Source: Bryobacterales bacterium (lineage in GTDB: Bacteria; Acidobacteriota; Terriglobia; Bryobacterales; Bryobacteraceae). Taken from it: 34,493 nucleotides of DNA. Position 1 is the first letter of the stretch, and each line of letters starts with the position of its first letter. The notes beneath the pieces are model-generated. The model did not search any database. It saw only the letters and a list, made by a program, of their open reading frames with translations, and was not told the DNA's origin. The position numbers and the translations under genes are program-made. Shown here piece after piece: positions 15,489 to 24,597 of the stretch. The stretch spans positions 1 to 34,493 of the forward strand of contig JAEUQE010000076.1 in the NCBI GenBank assembly GCA_016789785.1, given 5' to 3'.

Positions 15489-18400
15489 TCAGGGCGCGAA
15501 GACGCCGTTCACGTCGACAATCACATCGGTGGCGTCCGAGACATAGATCTTGATGGCGCCATTGGTTCCCGCCGGAACGATCGCGGCATTGGCCAGCACC
15601 TGGCCGTTCCAGGAGTTGAGAGTGGATACAAGTGGCTGTGGTTGACCGTCGGGCCAGATGGTTAAGTAACCGAGCGATCCGCGCGGAATCACGGTGATAT
15701 TCAGCGAGTAAGCCTTGGCCTCGGCAGCCGCTCCGCATCCTGCCTGCGGGACAGGAATGGTGCGCGTGGATTGCGCAGCCATCACTGGCGGGCCGAAGGG
15801 GCCGGACTTGCCGCCGTCGGGGCGGGTGTCGGCGACGCGGCACGGCGCAAGGGGATAGAACTTCAAGCCTTGGGGAGTCTGTGGCGCGAAGTATCCGTTG
15901 ATATCGACGACTAAGTCGGTACGGTTCGATGCAAAGAAACTGACTCCGCCGTCCGCGCCCGAAGGAACGATCGCCGCATTGGCGACCACTTGTCCCTGGA
16001 ATGCGTTGAGCGTCGAGACCACCGCTTGCTCCTGGCCCGCGGGCCAAGCCGTAATGTAAGCGAGCGGCGCGGGAGGTACGGCAGTTACATTGAGCGAGTA
16101 AGCTTGCGCGGTTGGTGGCACTCCACAGCCGCTCAATGGCGGGCGCATGGTGCGAGTGCTGCCACCTGCGAGGAACGGCGGGCCGAACTCGCCGGATTTG
16201 CCGCTGCCCTGACGGGTGTCGCTGATGCGGCAAGGCGGGACGGGATAGAACGCGAGCCCCTCGTCGCGCGCGAAGTAGCCGTTCAAGTCGACGATGACGT
16301 CACTCAAGTCGGACGAAAACAGATGCAAATCGCCTTCAAATGCCGCGTGAATCAATGCATTGGCTACGATTCGCCCGTCCCACGAATTCAGGATCGAACT
16401 CGTCGCAGAAGCCATAGAGCTTGGCAGAACACTCAGATACGAGAGCGGGCCATGGGGGACGGCCGTGATATTCGCCGAAACGGCAACCGAAGACCCGAGC
16501 CCACATCCTGCCGAGTATAACCGGAAGGTGCGCTGGCCTAGAACCGCAGGCTCGCCAAAACTGAAACTCTTGCCGCTGCCGGGCCTCGTGTCCACCGTCC
16601 TGCAAGGCGTCGTCGGGACGAAGCGTCCCGACTGTTGCCTGAGGGCGGATTGGGTAATCGCGAACGGACCAATGCCGCCGGAAATGGCAGCCGTTCGCGG
16701 GTAGCCGGAAAGGTTCGGACCGAAAGACAGGAAAACCGTGCTTGTCCCAGTGCCTGTAACCGACTGAGCGGTTCCTTGTCCCCGGGCAAAGGGAGCCCAT
16801 GGCGCGGCACTGGTCAGGGCCCAGGCACAACCCGGATTCGTAGCCACTCGGATCCAGGCGCCCGGCATGTCGGCGAAGTACGGCCCTGATTGCATGTGCT
16901 CCAGGATGATGGTGCACTCAGTTGGAGCGAGTTGGGTCAAGACAATTGCGGCGTTTCCGATTCTCAATTCGGCGGATCTCCTCGCTCCGCTGTTCGGTTG
17001 CGCCATCATCTGTAGAGATACTGATCCCGTTCCTGAAGAGGCGGTTGACTGTATCCAATCAGGAACTCCACTGACCGACCACGGACAGGCCGGCAAGGCG
17101 GATACCGAAACCTGCAGATTGCCCCCACTGGCAGGAAGGTGACTCAAGGGAACGACATCGACCGCGCACGCCGTCAGCGCTTCCTGCGTGATAGGAATTG
17201 AGACAGAGCCAACACTGATGGAACCCGATCGGCCAGTCGGGCTTGGTGAAGCCGTCACCCGGATGACGGTATGGCCGAATGCGGCATCTGACGCGCCGAA
17301 GGATCCGGTGACATTGACAACAGGCCGGCAATTCGGGGGCGCGTGAATGCGAACCAGCGCGCTCCCACCGGTTCCTGAAAAGCGAATTGGCGGCCCGGAC
17401 AGAGTCGATTCGCACGGCGACAACAACATGGGCTGAGGATCGCCCACCGGAGCTGCGGTCACCAGCAGATGCCCAGGTGAGCTGATCCCGTGAACTCGCA
17501 GAATCCGATAGCTGGTCGCGGTCGGCGGCTGCACAAAGATGCGCTGGCCGGATGGCAGGATTACGGCACTCTCTCCGAAAAACGTCTGGCATTGATAGGC
17601 GATTTCCAGGTTGTCGTTCGTCTTTACGTAAGGCTCGACCGAGCCCGGAGTAGAACACTCCCGAACCATCGTCGGGGAAGCCGGGGGCTGCCATGAGATC
17701 AATTGAAACACCGGAAACACGGCGGTCCGGCGAAACCCAAGCACCGTCCCGTCTGCGGCCATGTCCGTCAGGGGACCGTCGAAAACCTGCCGGTCATAGA
17801 GTTGCAAATCTCCAGACGCCGAGCGCCGGAAGTAGTGATCGACACCTGACAGCACAGCCTTGCCGAGGATCAGGCCATTGTCCGTGAGGGCGATCAGTTC
17901 CGTCGCGCTCGCACCCGGGTAGCGGATGGTTGTGAATTGCCCGTCAGCGGAGCGAAGGAATCCCATCCGGCCGTTTGCGTCGGTGTAATTCCCGATCACT
18001 GCACCGGATGAGTTCACATCCATAAGCGCCGTGTTCGTGCTTCCGGGGAACTCGATCGTCAGGCTACTGCCGTCCGGATTCCGAAGCCTCGGACGCAGGT
18101 TGGATCCCAGCCCGACAATCCGATGGTCGTTGCTGAACCCCGTCACCGACGCGAAATCCTTCAACTCCGTCCACAGATAACCACTCGGCGGGAGTTGGTT
18201 GTTCGCGACCTGCAGGGGATGCTCGGCGCTGAGCACTTCCTCACCACCGGAGCCGCTCGCCACTGCCGACGCCCAAAATCGGATCTCGCCGGCATCGTAG
18301 GATGGTGGGGTCCATAGGAACCGAAACTCATTCTTCGCTGTGGCGAACTTGTGGTTCACATACTCAAAACCGCCCGCCAACTGAACGTCGGTATCTTCCG

Positions 18401-18719
18401 GTTCGGTGGAACTGAACTTACCAGCTTGACGGCCCTTCGCGTCGCGAGCGGTAATCTGAAAGCCGAACCGCGAGCGAGGGGTCCGGCTGTGAATGGTAAC
18501 GGTGACTTCCTGCATGGCGCCTGGATGATAGGCCCGTGCAAGAGTGAAGGAGAGTTCCAGACGGCTCGACGGACCGCGTGCGGAGGCACCTCGATGACAC
18601 TGCGAGCAGGCGCCTCCCCCGGGTGCGCCGGCGTGATTGGCGGGAACCCTGGAAGAAGTCGCACGCAGGAGGCAGGAACTCGACAATAAGAGAAGGAATA
18701 AGTTCCCTACGAGTTGCAT
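15489..18719 (-). CDS. Large secreted repeat protein: CxxCH/Reeler-like N terminus, BACON-like domains, three C-terminal repeats
   Basis: I prefer ATG 18719 (1076 residues) over TTG 18728. A signal peptide (MQLVGNLFLLLLSSSCLLRA) precedes HAGAPGGGACSQCHRG, a motif typical of Reeler/choice-of-anchor V domains, with a CxxCH that could bind one c-type heme. Residues 185-350 are rich in repeats of the FSNDHRIVGLGS kind, as in HAF-type extracellular repeats. BACON-like domains lie at about 516-600 and 602-690 (ACPWSVSGVPDWI, GCAWALTSAAPWAPF). The last 379 residues are three repeats. Each begins F-x-P-x-x-PCR-x-x-DTR and ends VDxNGxFA. The protein should be exported and may bind glycan or surfaces; its function is unknown. 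It converges with the gene ending at 15483. Confidence 0.85.
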   Translation of the reverse strand: MQLVGNLFLLLLSSSCLLRATSSRVPANHAGAPGGGACSQCHRGASARGPSSRLELSFTLARAYHPGAMQEVTVTIHSRTPRSRFGFQITARDAKGRQAGKFSSTEPEDTDVQLAGGFEYVNHKFATAKNEFRFLWTPPSYDAGEIRFWASAVASGSGGEEVLSAEHPLQVANNQLPPSGYLWTELKDFASVTGFSNDHRIVGLGSNLRPRLRNPDGSSLTIEFPGSTNTALMDVNSSGAVIGNYTDANGRMGFLRSADGQFTTIRYPGASATELIALTDNGLILGKAVLSGVDHYFRRSASGDLQLYDRQVFDGPLTDMAADGTVLGFRRTAVFPVFQLISWQPPASPTMVRECSTPGSVEPYVKTNDNLEIAYQCQTFFGESAVILPSGQRIFVQPPTATSYRILRVHGISSPGHLLVTAAPVGDPQPMLLSPCESTLSGPPIRFSGTGGSALVRIHAPPNCRPVVNVTGSFGASDAAFGHTVIRVTASPSPTGRSGSISVGSVSIPITQEALTACAVDVVPLSHLPASGGNLQVSVSALPACPWSVSGVPDWIQSTASSGTGSVSLQMMAQPNSGARRSAELRIGNAAIVLTQLAPTECTIILEHMQSGPYFADMPGAWIRVATNPGCAWALTSAAPWAPFARGQGTAQSVTGTGTSTVFLSFGPNLSGYPRTAAISGGIGPFAITQSALRQQSGRFVPTTPCRTVDTRPGSGKSFSFGEPAVLGQRTFRLYSAGCGLGSSVAVSANITAVPHGPLSYLSVLPSSMASATSSILNSWDGRIVANALIHAAFEGDLHLFSSDLSDVIVDLNGYFARDEGLAFYPVPPCRISDTRQGSGKSGEFGPPFLAGGSTRTMRPPLSGCGVPPTAQAYSLNVTAVPPAPLAYITAWPAGQEQAVVSTLNAFQGQVVANAAIVPSGADGGVSFFASNRTDLVVDINGYFAPQTPQGLKFYPLAPCRVADTRPDGGKSGPFGPPVMAAQSTRTIPVPQAGCGAAAEAKAYSLNITVIPRGSLGYLTIWPDGQPQPLVSTLNSWNGQVLANAAIVPAGTNGAIKIYVSDATDVIVDVNGVFAP
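15492..16628 (-). repeat. Three tandem protein repeats of 124-130 residues
   Basis: Repeat units occupy 16257-16628, 15867-16256 and 15492-15866. Each carries PCR-x-x-DTR near its start, GKSxxFGxP, a central GCG, a strand of the form SLNxTxxP, then STLNxxxGQVxANAAIVP and a final TDVxVDxNGxF. The second and third copies are closer to each other than to the first. This points to internal duplication within one gene. Confidence 0.85.
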
Positions 18720-18753
18720 TGCGGTCAAAGTATAGCGCGTTTTGACCGGCGGA

Positions 18754-21700
18754 CTACTTGGCTGTTTCGGCTGGCCCGGCCGCTGAATCTGGACGAAGAG
18801 CGGCGATTTGGAGCGCCTCCTCCAGTTGATCCACGGAGAGCGGCTTAGTGAGATATCCCGTCATTCCCGCATCCAGGCAGATCTCGCGATCACCCATCAT
18901 CGCCCTGGCCGTCATCGCGATCACGGGCAACACTCCACCGCGTGCGCGATATTCACGCGTGGCATCCAACCCATTCATCACCGGCATCTGCACATCCATC
19001 AGAACGGCGTCGAAGGAGGATTCCCTGGTTCTCAGGATCTCGATCGCGGCCGCTCCATCGGAAACCGCATCCACCGCATGTCCCATTTTTGGGAGAAGGC
19101 GAACAACGAGTTTCTGATTCACCTGATTATCTTCCACTACCAGGACACGAAGGTTCGTACGCAGAGCGGCAGCCATGCCTGGAGGAAGGGCGCGGTCCCC
19201 GGCAGCGGTTTCGGGCGGTTGATAGGTGACGGTGAACCAGAATGTGCTCCCTGCGCCGGGCGTGCTCTCCACTCCAATGGTGCCGCCCATCAGTTCTACA
19301 AGCTTCTTCGAGATGGCGAGTCCCAATCCGGTTCCCCCATAACGGCGGGCGATGGAGCCGTCCACCTGGCGGAACTCCTCAAAAATCTCGCGCTGTTTCG
19401 CGGGCGGAATCCCGACGCCGGTGTCCCGCACTTCCAGTCGCAACCGCTTCGCCGCGCTGCTTCCCGATGCCTGCCCCGCACTGACCGGGGACTCCGGGGC
19501 GAGTTCCACATGAATCGTGACCGCCCCGGCATCCGTGAACTTGATGGCATTTCCAGTGAGGTTCAGAAGGATCTGGCGAAGACGGTCATCATCGCACCGG
19601 ATCCAATCCGGCACGTCCCCGGCCACAGAAACATGCAGGCGGAGTCCCTTCTCACCCGCGCGCGCCAGATAGGTGTGCCGGACCGCGGAAAGCAGCTTTC
19701 GCGGCTCAAAATCCCGAATGGTGATTTCCAAATGCCCCGCCTCGATCTTGGAGAGATCGAGAATGTCATTCAGCACACTCATGAGAGACTCGGCGGAATC
19801 CTTGACGACCAGCAAGGACTCCCGCTGCTCTGAGGTGGTGCGAGCTTCCAATCCGAGGTTCGCCATGCCGATGATGGCATTCATCGGCGTTCGCACCTCA
19901 TGGCTTACGTTGGCCAGGAACTGGCTCTTCAACTGGCTCACTTCCTCGGCGCGGCGTTTGGCCATATCCAACTGCGCGGTGCGTTCCTCAACCGCCAGTT
20001 CCAGACGGGAACGCTCACGGCGCTCCCGGGTCTCCCGCGCGCGAAACCACATCAACAGCAACCCTCCAGCGAGCAACGCGGCGCCGGTACGGAACCAGAC
20101 CGTGTCCCACCAATGAGCGGCGATAGTGAAGGAAAACGCCGGCGCCGGCGCCCCCCACGCTCCCTCCTGCACCCGTGCCTGCAATTCCAGGCGGTAACTG
20201 CCGGCCTTTAGATCGCGGATGTTGAGTTCGCGCTGGCGGGTCTCACTCCACGTGGATGCGCCGGCAAAGCGGTAGCGGAACAAAACGTCCTGCTCGCGCA
20301 CGTAGCCGGGGGTGGCGAAGGACACAATCAGGGAGTCCGTGCCTGCCCCGGCGGCGAGGTTGCTTTGTCCGGGCTGCCAGGTCTGGGAGCCGAGTTTCGC
20401 CGATGCCACAACTACCCCTGGAACAGGAAATTCCTGCTTCGACGGGGCATGGTAGTGAGACAATCCCCGGCTGGTTCCGATCCACATACTCCCATCCGGA
20501 TCGACATAGTAAGATTCCGAGTTAGTGTCGTCCCAGATCAGGCCGTCGCGCTGATCGATGTGAAACCAGTACCGTCCGTCAAACATGCCAACGCCCCGGT
20601 CCGTACCTTGCCATAAGCGCCCGGCGGCGTCGAGCGTGAGGAAGTAGACGAAGGTCGACAGGGGGCCAAGTCCCTCATGGATCGTGTCGCGGGAGACCAG
20701 TCTTCCCTCCTCAAACCGCAACCGGGTGAAACCGGAGTTGTCGAAATAGGCCAGCCAAAGCTCCTCCGGCGATTTGGCAGGATCACGATTGCGGTCATGG
20801 GCGGGACCGGAGTGAGCCTCCTCAACCGCGATTGCGAAAACACGGTTATCGAGTAGCCCGTCTTCTTTGCTGAATCGGGACCAACGCTCCCCATCGAAGC
20901 GGAACAGTCCATTGTGGCTACTCATCCAGATGACACCCGACCGGTCCTCGCGGATCAACTGCGCCTCGATGGGATCGAAGGGAAGCTGGACCTTGTGAAA
21001 GCTGCGGTTCACGGGGTCGATCGTGAACAGGCCCGCCGAGCCCGCGGTCGCCCAAAGACGGTTCTTCGAATCCCACAACAGCGACTTGATCCGCTGTTTC
21101 GGTTCGCCCTCGAAGGCAGTGTGTAGCACGCCGGATCGAGGGTGGTAGTTCGCGAATCCGAGTGGAACTTTCGCGATCCACAAGGATCCATCGTTGCCTC
21201 GGACCAGCCCCCGGATGGTGTCAGAGCCGAGTTTGGTGACCGGCTCGAAAGACCAGCGGTTTCTCCCGATTAGGTCATGTTGGGTGTCACGATGCCGATC
21301 GGGCGGGCTCACCTTTCGTCCGCGATAGAGTCCGCCGTTGGTGGCGATCCACAGACCGTTGTCGCCATCGGGCACAATCTTCCAGACGCTGGAGTACTCA
21401 AGCCCGTCCCTCTCATCGAAGTTCTCCCATTGGCCACGGCCCAACCAGCGCATCACGCCAATGCCCGGAATTGCGAGCCACACCGAATCCCGGTCTTCCA
21501 GGATGTCGCTGACTTCGGCGAGAATACCTTGACGCCGGGCGAGAATTTGACAAGGCTCGTAATGAGTCTGTGAAGTCTGCCCAAGACGAGCGTCGCCAGG
21601 CGGGTCGCACTGGGCCAACCCTCTGCGGACGCCGGTAAGAATGTGCCCGGCGACGTCGATCTTGATTCGCTGGGGACGGGCAGCCTGGAAGTCGACGCCG

Positions 21701-22413
21701 GGAAATGGCTCCAGAAACCGGCCACTGGCAGGGTCGAATACCCGGACAGACCCGGTGCTGCGCACCCAGACGCGCCCATTGCGGTCGAGAACCATGGATT
21801 CCCACCGTCCCTCCGGAACACCCTGGGCGGCCCCGAACATTTCCACTTTGGGTTGGCCGCCGCCCAGGCTCATCCGTCCGATCCGCGAGCCTTCGCCGAA
21901 CCAAAGCAGGGCATGCGCGGGATCATGCAGGACAGAGAAGACAGCGCCATTGCGATGCAGCCACTGGAGATTTCCATGCTTCCACTCGGCGAGTCCGGAA
22001 TCGGTGGCAAGAAACACCTCGCCGGTGGGGACGGAAGCGAAGGGCTGGATGCCGGGGGTGGAACGAGTTCCTTCCAACCGGACTGGCTCCGGTTTGAAAT
22101 TGAGCATGCGCACAATCTCGCTGCGGGTTCCGATCCAAATGGCTCCGTCCGGCGCCTGATGAAGAGCATGGATGTAGTCTGTGGTGATCCGGCGCCCGTG
22201 GTTGCGCTGTTCAACGAACGAGCGGCCGTTGAAGTAGTAGAGGCCGTTTTGCGTGCCGGCCCAAACGTACCCGGTCTGATCCTGAAGCAGGGACATGGCG
22301 CCCAGGCTCGCCAAACCGTCAGCGGCGGTATAGTGCCGGAGGGGATAATGCTGAGCAACTAGCGGCGACACCGCCAGGGAGAACAGCATTGTAATCGCCT
22401 GCCTACGCAACAC
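18754..22413 (-). CDS. Hybrid two-component histidine kinase with periplasmic propeller sensor
   Basis: The 1219-residue protein has a signal peptide or first span (1-20) and two-component propeller repeats across about 25-660 ([44 protein letters not shown]). A Y_Y_Y-type domain (about 690-765) and one membrane span (about 772-790) follow. Next come HisKA with phospho-acceptor H838 ([14 protein letters not shown]) and an HATPase domain with N-box ([11 protein letters not shown], 951-961) and G-boxes ([18 protein letters not shown]). A C-terminal receiver holds D1140 ([12 protein letters not shown]) and K1190. It therefore senses outside and phosphorylates its own receiver inside. Unlike Bacteroides HTCS proteins it has no AraC-type DNA-binding domain, so a separate partner is needed and none is adjacent. 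The start is GTG at 22413. Confidence 0.93.
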   Translation of the reverse strand: MLRRQAITMLFSLAVSPLVAQHYPLRHYTAADGLASLGAMSLLQDQTGYVWAGTQNGLYYFNGRSFVEQRNHGRRITTDYIHALHQAPDGAIWIGTRSEIVRMLNFKPEPVRLEGTRSTPGIQPFASVPTGEVFLATDSGLAEWKHGNLQWLHRNGAVFSVLHDPAHALLWFGEGSRIGRMSLGGGQPKVEMFGAAQGVPEGRWESMVLDRNGRVWVRSTGSVRVFDPASGRFLEPFPGVDFQAARPQRIKIDVAGHILTGVRRGLAQCDPPGDARLGQTSQTHYEPCQILARRQGILAEVSDILEDRDSVWLAIPGIGVMRWLGRGQWENFDERDGLEYSSVWKIVPDGDNGLWIATNGGLYRGRKVSPPDRHRDTQHDLIGRNRWSFEPVTKLGSDTIRGLVRGNDGSLWIAKVPLGFANYHPRSGVLHTAFEGEPKQRIKSLLWDSKNRLWATAGSAGLFTIDPVNRSFHKVQLPFDPIEAQLIREDRSGVIWMSSHNGLFRFDGERWSRFSKEDGLLDNRVFAIAVEEAHSGPAHDRNRDPAKSPEELWLAYFDNSGFTRLRFEEGRLVSRDTIHEGLGPLSTFVYFLTLDAAGRLWQGTDRGVGMFDGRYWFHIDQRDGLIWDDTNSESYYVDPDGSMWIGTSRGLSHYHAPSKQEFPVPGVVVASAKLGSQTWQPGQSNLAAGAGTDSLIVSFATPGYVREQDVLFRYRFAGASTWSETRQRELNIRDLKAGSYRLELQARVQEGAWGAPAPAFSFTIAAHWWDTVWFRTGAALLAGGLLLMWFRARETRERRERSRLELAVEERTAQLDMAKRRAEEVSQLKSQFLANVSHEVRTPMNAIIGMANLGLEARTTSEQRESLLVVKDSAESLMSVLNDILDLSKIEAGHLEITIRDFEPRKLLSAVRHTYLARAGEKGLRLHVSVAGDVPDWIRCDDDRLRQILLNLTGNAIKFTDAGAVTIHVELAPESPVSAGQASGSSAAKRLRLEVRDTGVGIPPAKQREIFEEFRQVDGSIARRYGGTGLGLAISKKLVELMGGTIGVESTPGAGSTFWFTVTYQPPETAAGDRALPPGMAAALRTNLRVLVVEDNQVNQKLVVRLLPKMGHAVDAVSDGAAAIEILRTRESSFDAVLMDVQMPVMNGLDATREYRARGGVLPVIAMTARAMMGDREICLDAGMTGYLTKPLSVDQLEEALQIAALRPDSAAGPAETAK

Positions 22414-22469
22414 GGTCTTCTTAGTAGAGCATATCGGAGAGAAACGTCCGTCCTTCGAGTGAATCGTAT

Positions 22470-22489
22470 CGTCTAAGGGCGTCTAAGGG
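22470..22489 (+). repeat. Tandem decamer CGTCTAAGGG x 2
   Basis: Two perfect, adjacent copies of a 10-bp unit lie 55-75 bp upstream of the tRNA gene. They could be a binding site or a chance duplication; nothing further is visible. Confidence 0.5.
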
Positions 22490-22543
22490 TGTATTGGATG
22501 CGTGGCACAAAGGATGGCCCGCCTGCGATAATGGGAGAGGTTT

Positions 22544-22620
22544 GGGGGCGTAGCTCAGGTGGATAGAGCATTTGCCTTCTAAGCAAAGGGTCGCAGGTTC
22601 GAGTCCTGCCGCCCCTACCA
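22544..22620 (+). tRNA. tRNA-Arg (anticodon TCT)
   Basis: The cloverleaf can be read directly. The acceptor stem GGGGGCG pairs with CGCCCCT (one G-U at the first pair). U8-A9 is followed by the D arm GCTC/GAGC. The anticodon arm TTTGC/GCAAA has loop CTTCTAA, giving anticodon TCT, which reads AGA/AGG. The T arm GCAGG/CCTGC has loop TTCGAGT. The 3' end ACCA is encoded. A GATAAT at 22527-22532 may be its -10 box, although no good -35 is visible. Confidence 0.97.
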
Positions 22621-22729
22621 AGCCGCTTCCGCTCCTTCTTTCCTATCCCATTTCACTTGACCGGACGATAAGGAGATCAAGGACGTTCCAGAAGCCATAG
22701 AAAGGAACCCGTTCGCTACACTGAGTCCA

Positions 22730-23866
22730 ATGGGGTTATTCGCGACGATTTACCGCTCACTCCCCGATCTATTTTTCCTGGCAATGGTGCTTTGCGCCCA
22801 CTATCTGGCGTACCGCCGCATCCGCGCCAGCCGTTGGGCCGCGGCGGCTTTGCTGGTGTCCGGCATGTGGGTCGCGGCAAGCATCCTCGGCAGCATGCAC
22901 CCGGTGGTCCGCCGGCTTCCTCCCGGCGACTTTCATTACTGGTGGCGGGGCGTGGGCCATTTGTGGGCCCTTGGCTCCCTGGGGGCGCTCTCGCTCTGGC
23001 TGGTATTCCCCTATCTCGAACCGAAGTTCTCGCCCAGCCGCCGCCGAACCCTCTCGCTGGCGAAAGGCGCTGTTCTCGCCTCCCCTGCCGTGCTCACCGG
23101 CTACGGCGTCTTTCATGAACGCCGCAACTTTGTCCTGCGGGAAGTGGACATTCCTATCAAAGGACTGCCGGCGGATCTGAACGGGCTGCGGATCGCGCAC
23201 CTCAGCGACATCCATTTGAGCCCGTACCTGTCGGAGTCCGATCTCTCATATGTGATCGAGATGGCCAATGAAACCAAGGCGCATCTGGCCGCCGTGACTG
23301 GCGATCTGATCACTGGCCGCTGGGATCCCGTGGAGGTCTGCCTGATGCAGTTGAAGCGCCTGAAGACCGACGCGGGCGTCGTCGGGTGCATGGGGAACCA
23401 TGAGATCTTTGCCGGATGCGAGCAGTCCGCCAAAGAGACCGCGGCGGATCTTGGAATGAACTTCTTGCGGCAGGAGGCTACCGGACTCCGCTTCGGCAAG
23501 GCGAAGCTCAACATCGCAGGCGTCGACTATCAATCGTTCCATAACCCCTATCTCATCGGAGCGGAGAGCCTTCGCGATCCCGATGCCTTCAACCTTCTGC
23601 TCTCGCACAACCCGGACGTATTCCCGGTCGCGGCTCAGAAGGGCTTTGACCTCACGCTCGCCGGTCACACTCACGGCGGCCAGGTGACGTTCGAGATTCT
23701 GCATCAGTGGGTGAATGTGGCGCGCATCTTTACGCCCTTCGTTTACGGGCAGTATCGAAAAGACGGCTCGGCCTTGTATGTTACGCGCGGAATTGGTACT
23801 GTGGGCATCCCGGCCCGACTTGGTGCGCCGCCGGAGGTCGCCCTGATAAGACTGTGCGCTTCCTGA
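22730..23866 (+). CDS. Membrane-anchored calcineurin-like metallophosphoesterase (YkuE/YaeI type)
   Basis: The 378-residue protein has hydrophobic N-terminal segments (about 10-27, 36-55, 75-95 and 112-127), so it is membrane-anchored, followed by a metallophosphoesterase domain from about 150. All metal-ligand motifs are present: LSDIH (D160, H162), GDLI (D192), GNHE (N223, H224), SHNPD (H293) and GHTHGGQ (H313, H315). The spacing of GHTHGGQV matches the YkuE/YaeI family, which includes UDP-2,3-diacylglucosamine pyrophosphatases and other phosphodiesterases. It would use a two-metal centre to hydrolyse a phosphoester. The 3' end overlaps the start of a second metallophosphoesterase gene by 13 bp. 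The substrate is not evident. Confidence 0.92.
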   Translation: MGLFATIYRSLPDLFFLAMVLCAHYLAYRRIRASRWAAAALLVSGMWVAASILGSMHPVVRRLPPGDFHYWWRGVGHLWALGSLGALSLWLVFPYLEPKFSPSRRRTLSLAKGAVLASPAVLTGYGVFHERRNFVLREVDIPIKGLPADLNGLRIAHLSDIHLSPYLSESDLSYVIEMANETKAHLAAVTGDLITGRWDPVEVCLMQLKRLKTDAGVVGCMGNHEIFAGCEQSAKETAADLGMNFLRQEATGLRFGKAKLNIAGVDYQSFHNPYLIGAESLRDPDAFNLLLSHNPDVFPVAAQKGFDLTLAGHTHGGQVTFEILHQWVNVARIFTPFVYGQYRKDGSALYVTRGIGTVGIPARLGAPPEVALIRLCAS

Positions 23867-24594
23867 TCCTGAGTGACATTCACGCAAACCTGACTGCCCT
23901 CCAATCGGTGCTCGCTGATGCGGAAGGCACGTATGATCGGGTTGTGTGCCTGGGGGACATCGTGGGCTATGGAGCGGAGCCGAACGAAGTTACCTGCTGG
24001 GTTCGCGATCATGTGGAGGTGATCGTTCGCGGCAATCACGACAAGGCTTGCAGCGGAGATCCATGTGTCCAGGACTTCAATCCCGCGGCGCGGACAGCTG
24101 CCGAATGGACCAGGAGCGCACTGGAGCCTCGAAACCTGGAGTATGTACGGGATCTGCCGCAAGGGCCCCTGGATGCGGGCGGGTTCTTTCTCTCGCATGG
24201 GTCGCCCCGCGATGAAGATGAATACATCATCACCCGGGAAGATGCATTGGTGTTACGCGCCGGCCTGCCGGGGGAGATCTGCTTTTTCGGCCACACGCAT
24301 GTGCAGGTCGGTTTCGGTCTGCGTCCCGGCCGCGGGTGGCTGCTGATCCCACCCCGCTACAACCAGGACGAACGCAGTTACGAGTTAGAGCCGGATGCCT
24401 GCTACTTACTCAATCCGGGATCGGTGGGCCAGCCTCGCGACGCTGATCCTCGCGCCGCGTACGCGACCTATGACAGTGCCGCCCGGATACTTACTCTGCG
24501 GCGCGCGAAATACAACATCACGGTCACACAGGAGCGGATTCTGAAGGCGGGTCTGCCGCCCGTGCTCGCCGACCGGTTAATGGTTGGCAGATGA
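23854..24594 (+). CDS. Soluble calcineurin-like metallophosphoesterase (YfcE/MJ0936-like)
   Basis: I chose GTG 23854 (246 residues). It gives the conserved N terminus MRFLILSDIHANLTALQSVL and overlaps the preceding gene by 13 bp; a longer frame upstream is a shadow of that gene. Metal motifs are SDIHAN, GDIVGYGAEPN, RGNHD, SHGSP and GHTHVQ, followed by NPGSVGQPRD, all typical of cytoplasmic diadenosine-tetraphosphatase-like or phosphodiesterase proteins of this group. No signal peptide or membrane span is present. A GGAGG lies 17 bases upstream, so translation may depend on coupling to the first phosphoesterase gene. It converges with the ADOP permease gene with only 3 bp between the stops and no visible terminator. 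The substrate is unknown. Confidence 0.92.
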   Translation: MRFLILSDIHANLTALQSVLADAEGTYDRVVCLGDIVGYGAEPNEVTCWVRDHVEVIVRGNHDKACSGDPCVQDFNPAARTAAEWTRSALEPRNLEYVRDLPQGPLDAGGFFLSHGSPRDEDEYIITREDALVLRAGLPGEICFFGHTHVQVGFGLRPGRGWLLIPPRYNQDERSYELEPDACYLLNPGSVGQPRDADPRAAYATYDSAARILTLRRAKYNITVTQERILKAGLPPVLADRLMVGR

Positions 24595-24597
24595 TTC

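Noticed and set aside
15492..16628. CRISPR-like or DNA tandem repeat
   Set aside because: The repetition is at protein level in units of about 375 bp inside one gene, without short identical repeats and spacers.
22470..22620. Integration site (att) at tRNA-Arg
   Set aside because: No integrase, no repeated tRNA 3' end and no foreign-looking segment in the window; the decamers lie upstream, not at the tRNA 3' end.
22421..22621. Minus-strand open frame containing MVGAAGLEPATLCLEG
   Set aside because: It reads through the antisense of tRNA-Arg and is a well-known kind of spurious annotation; no ribosome site or independent support.
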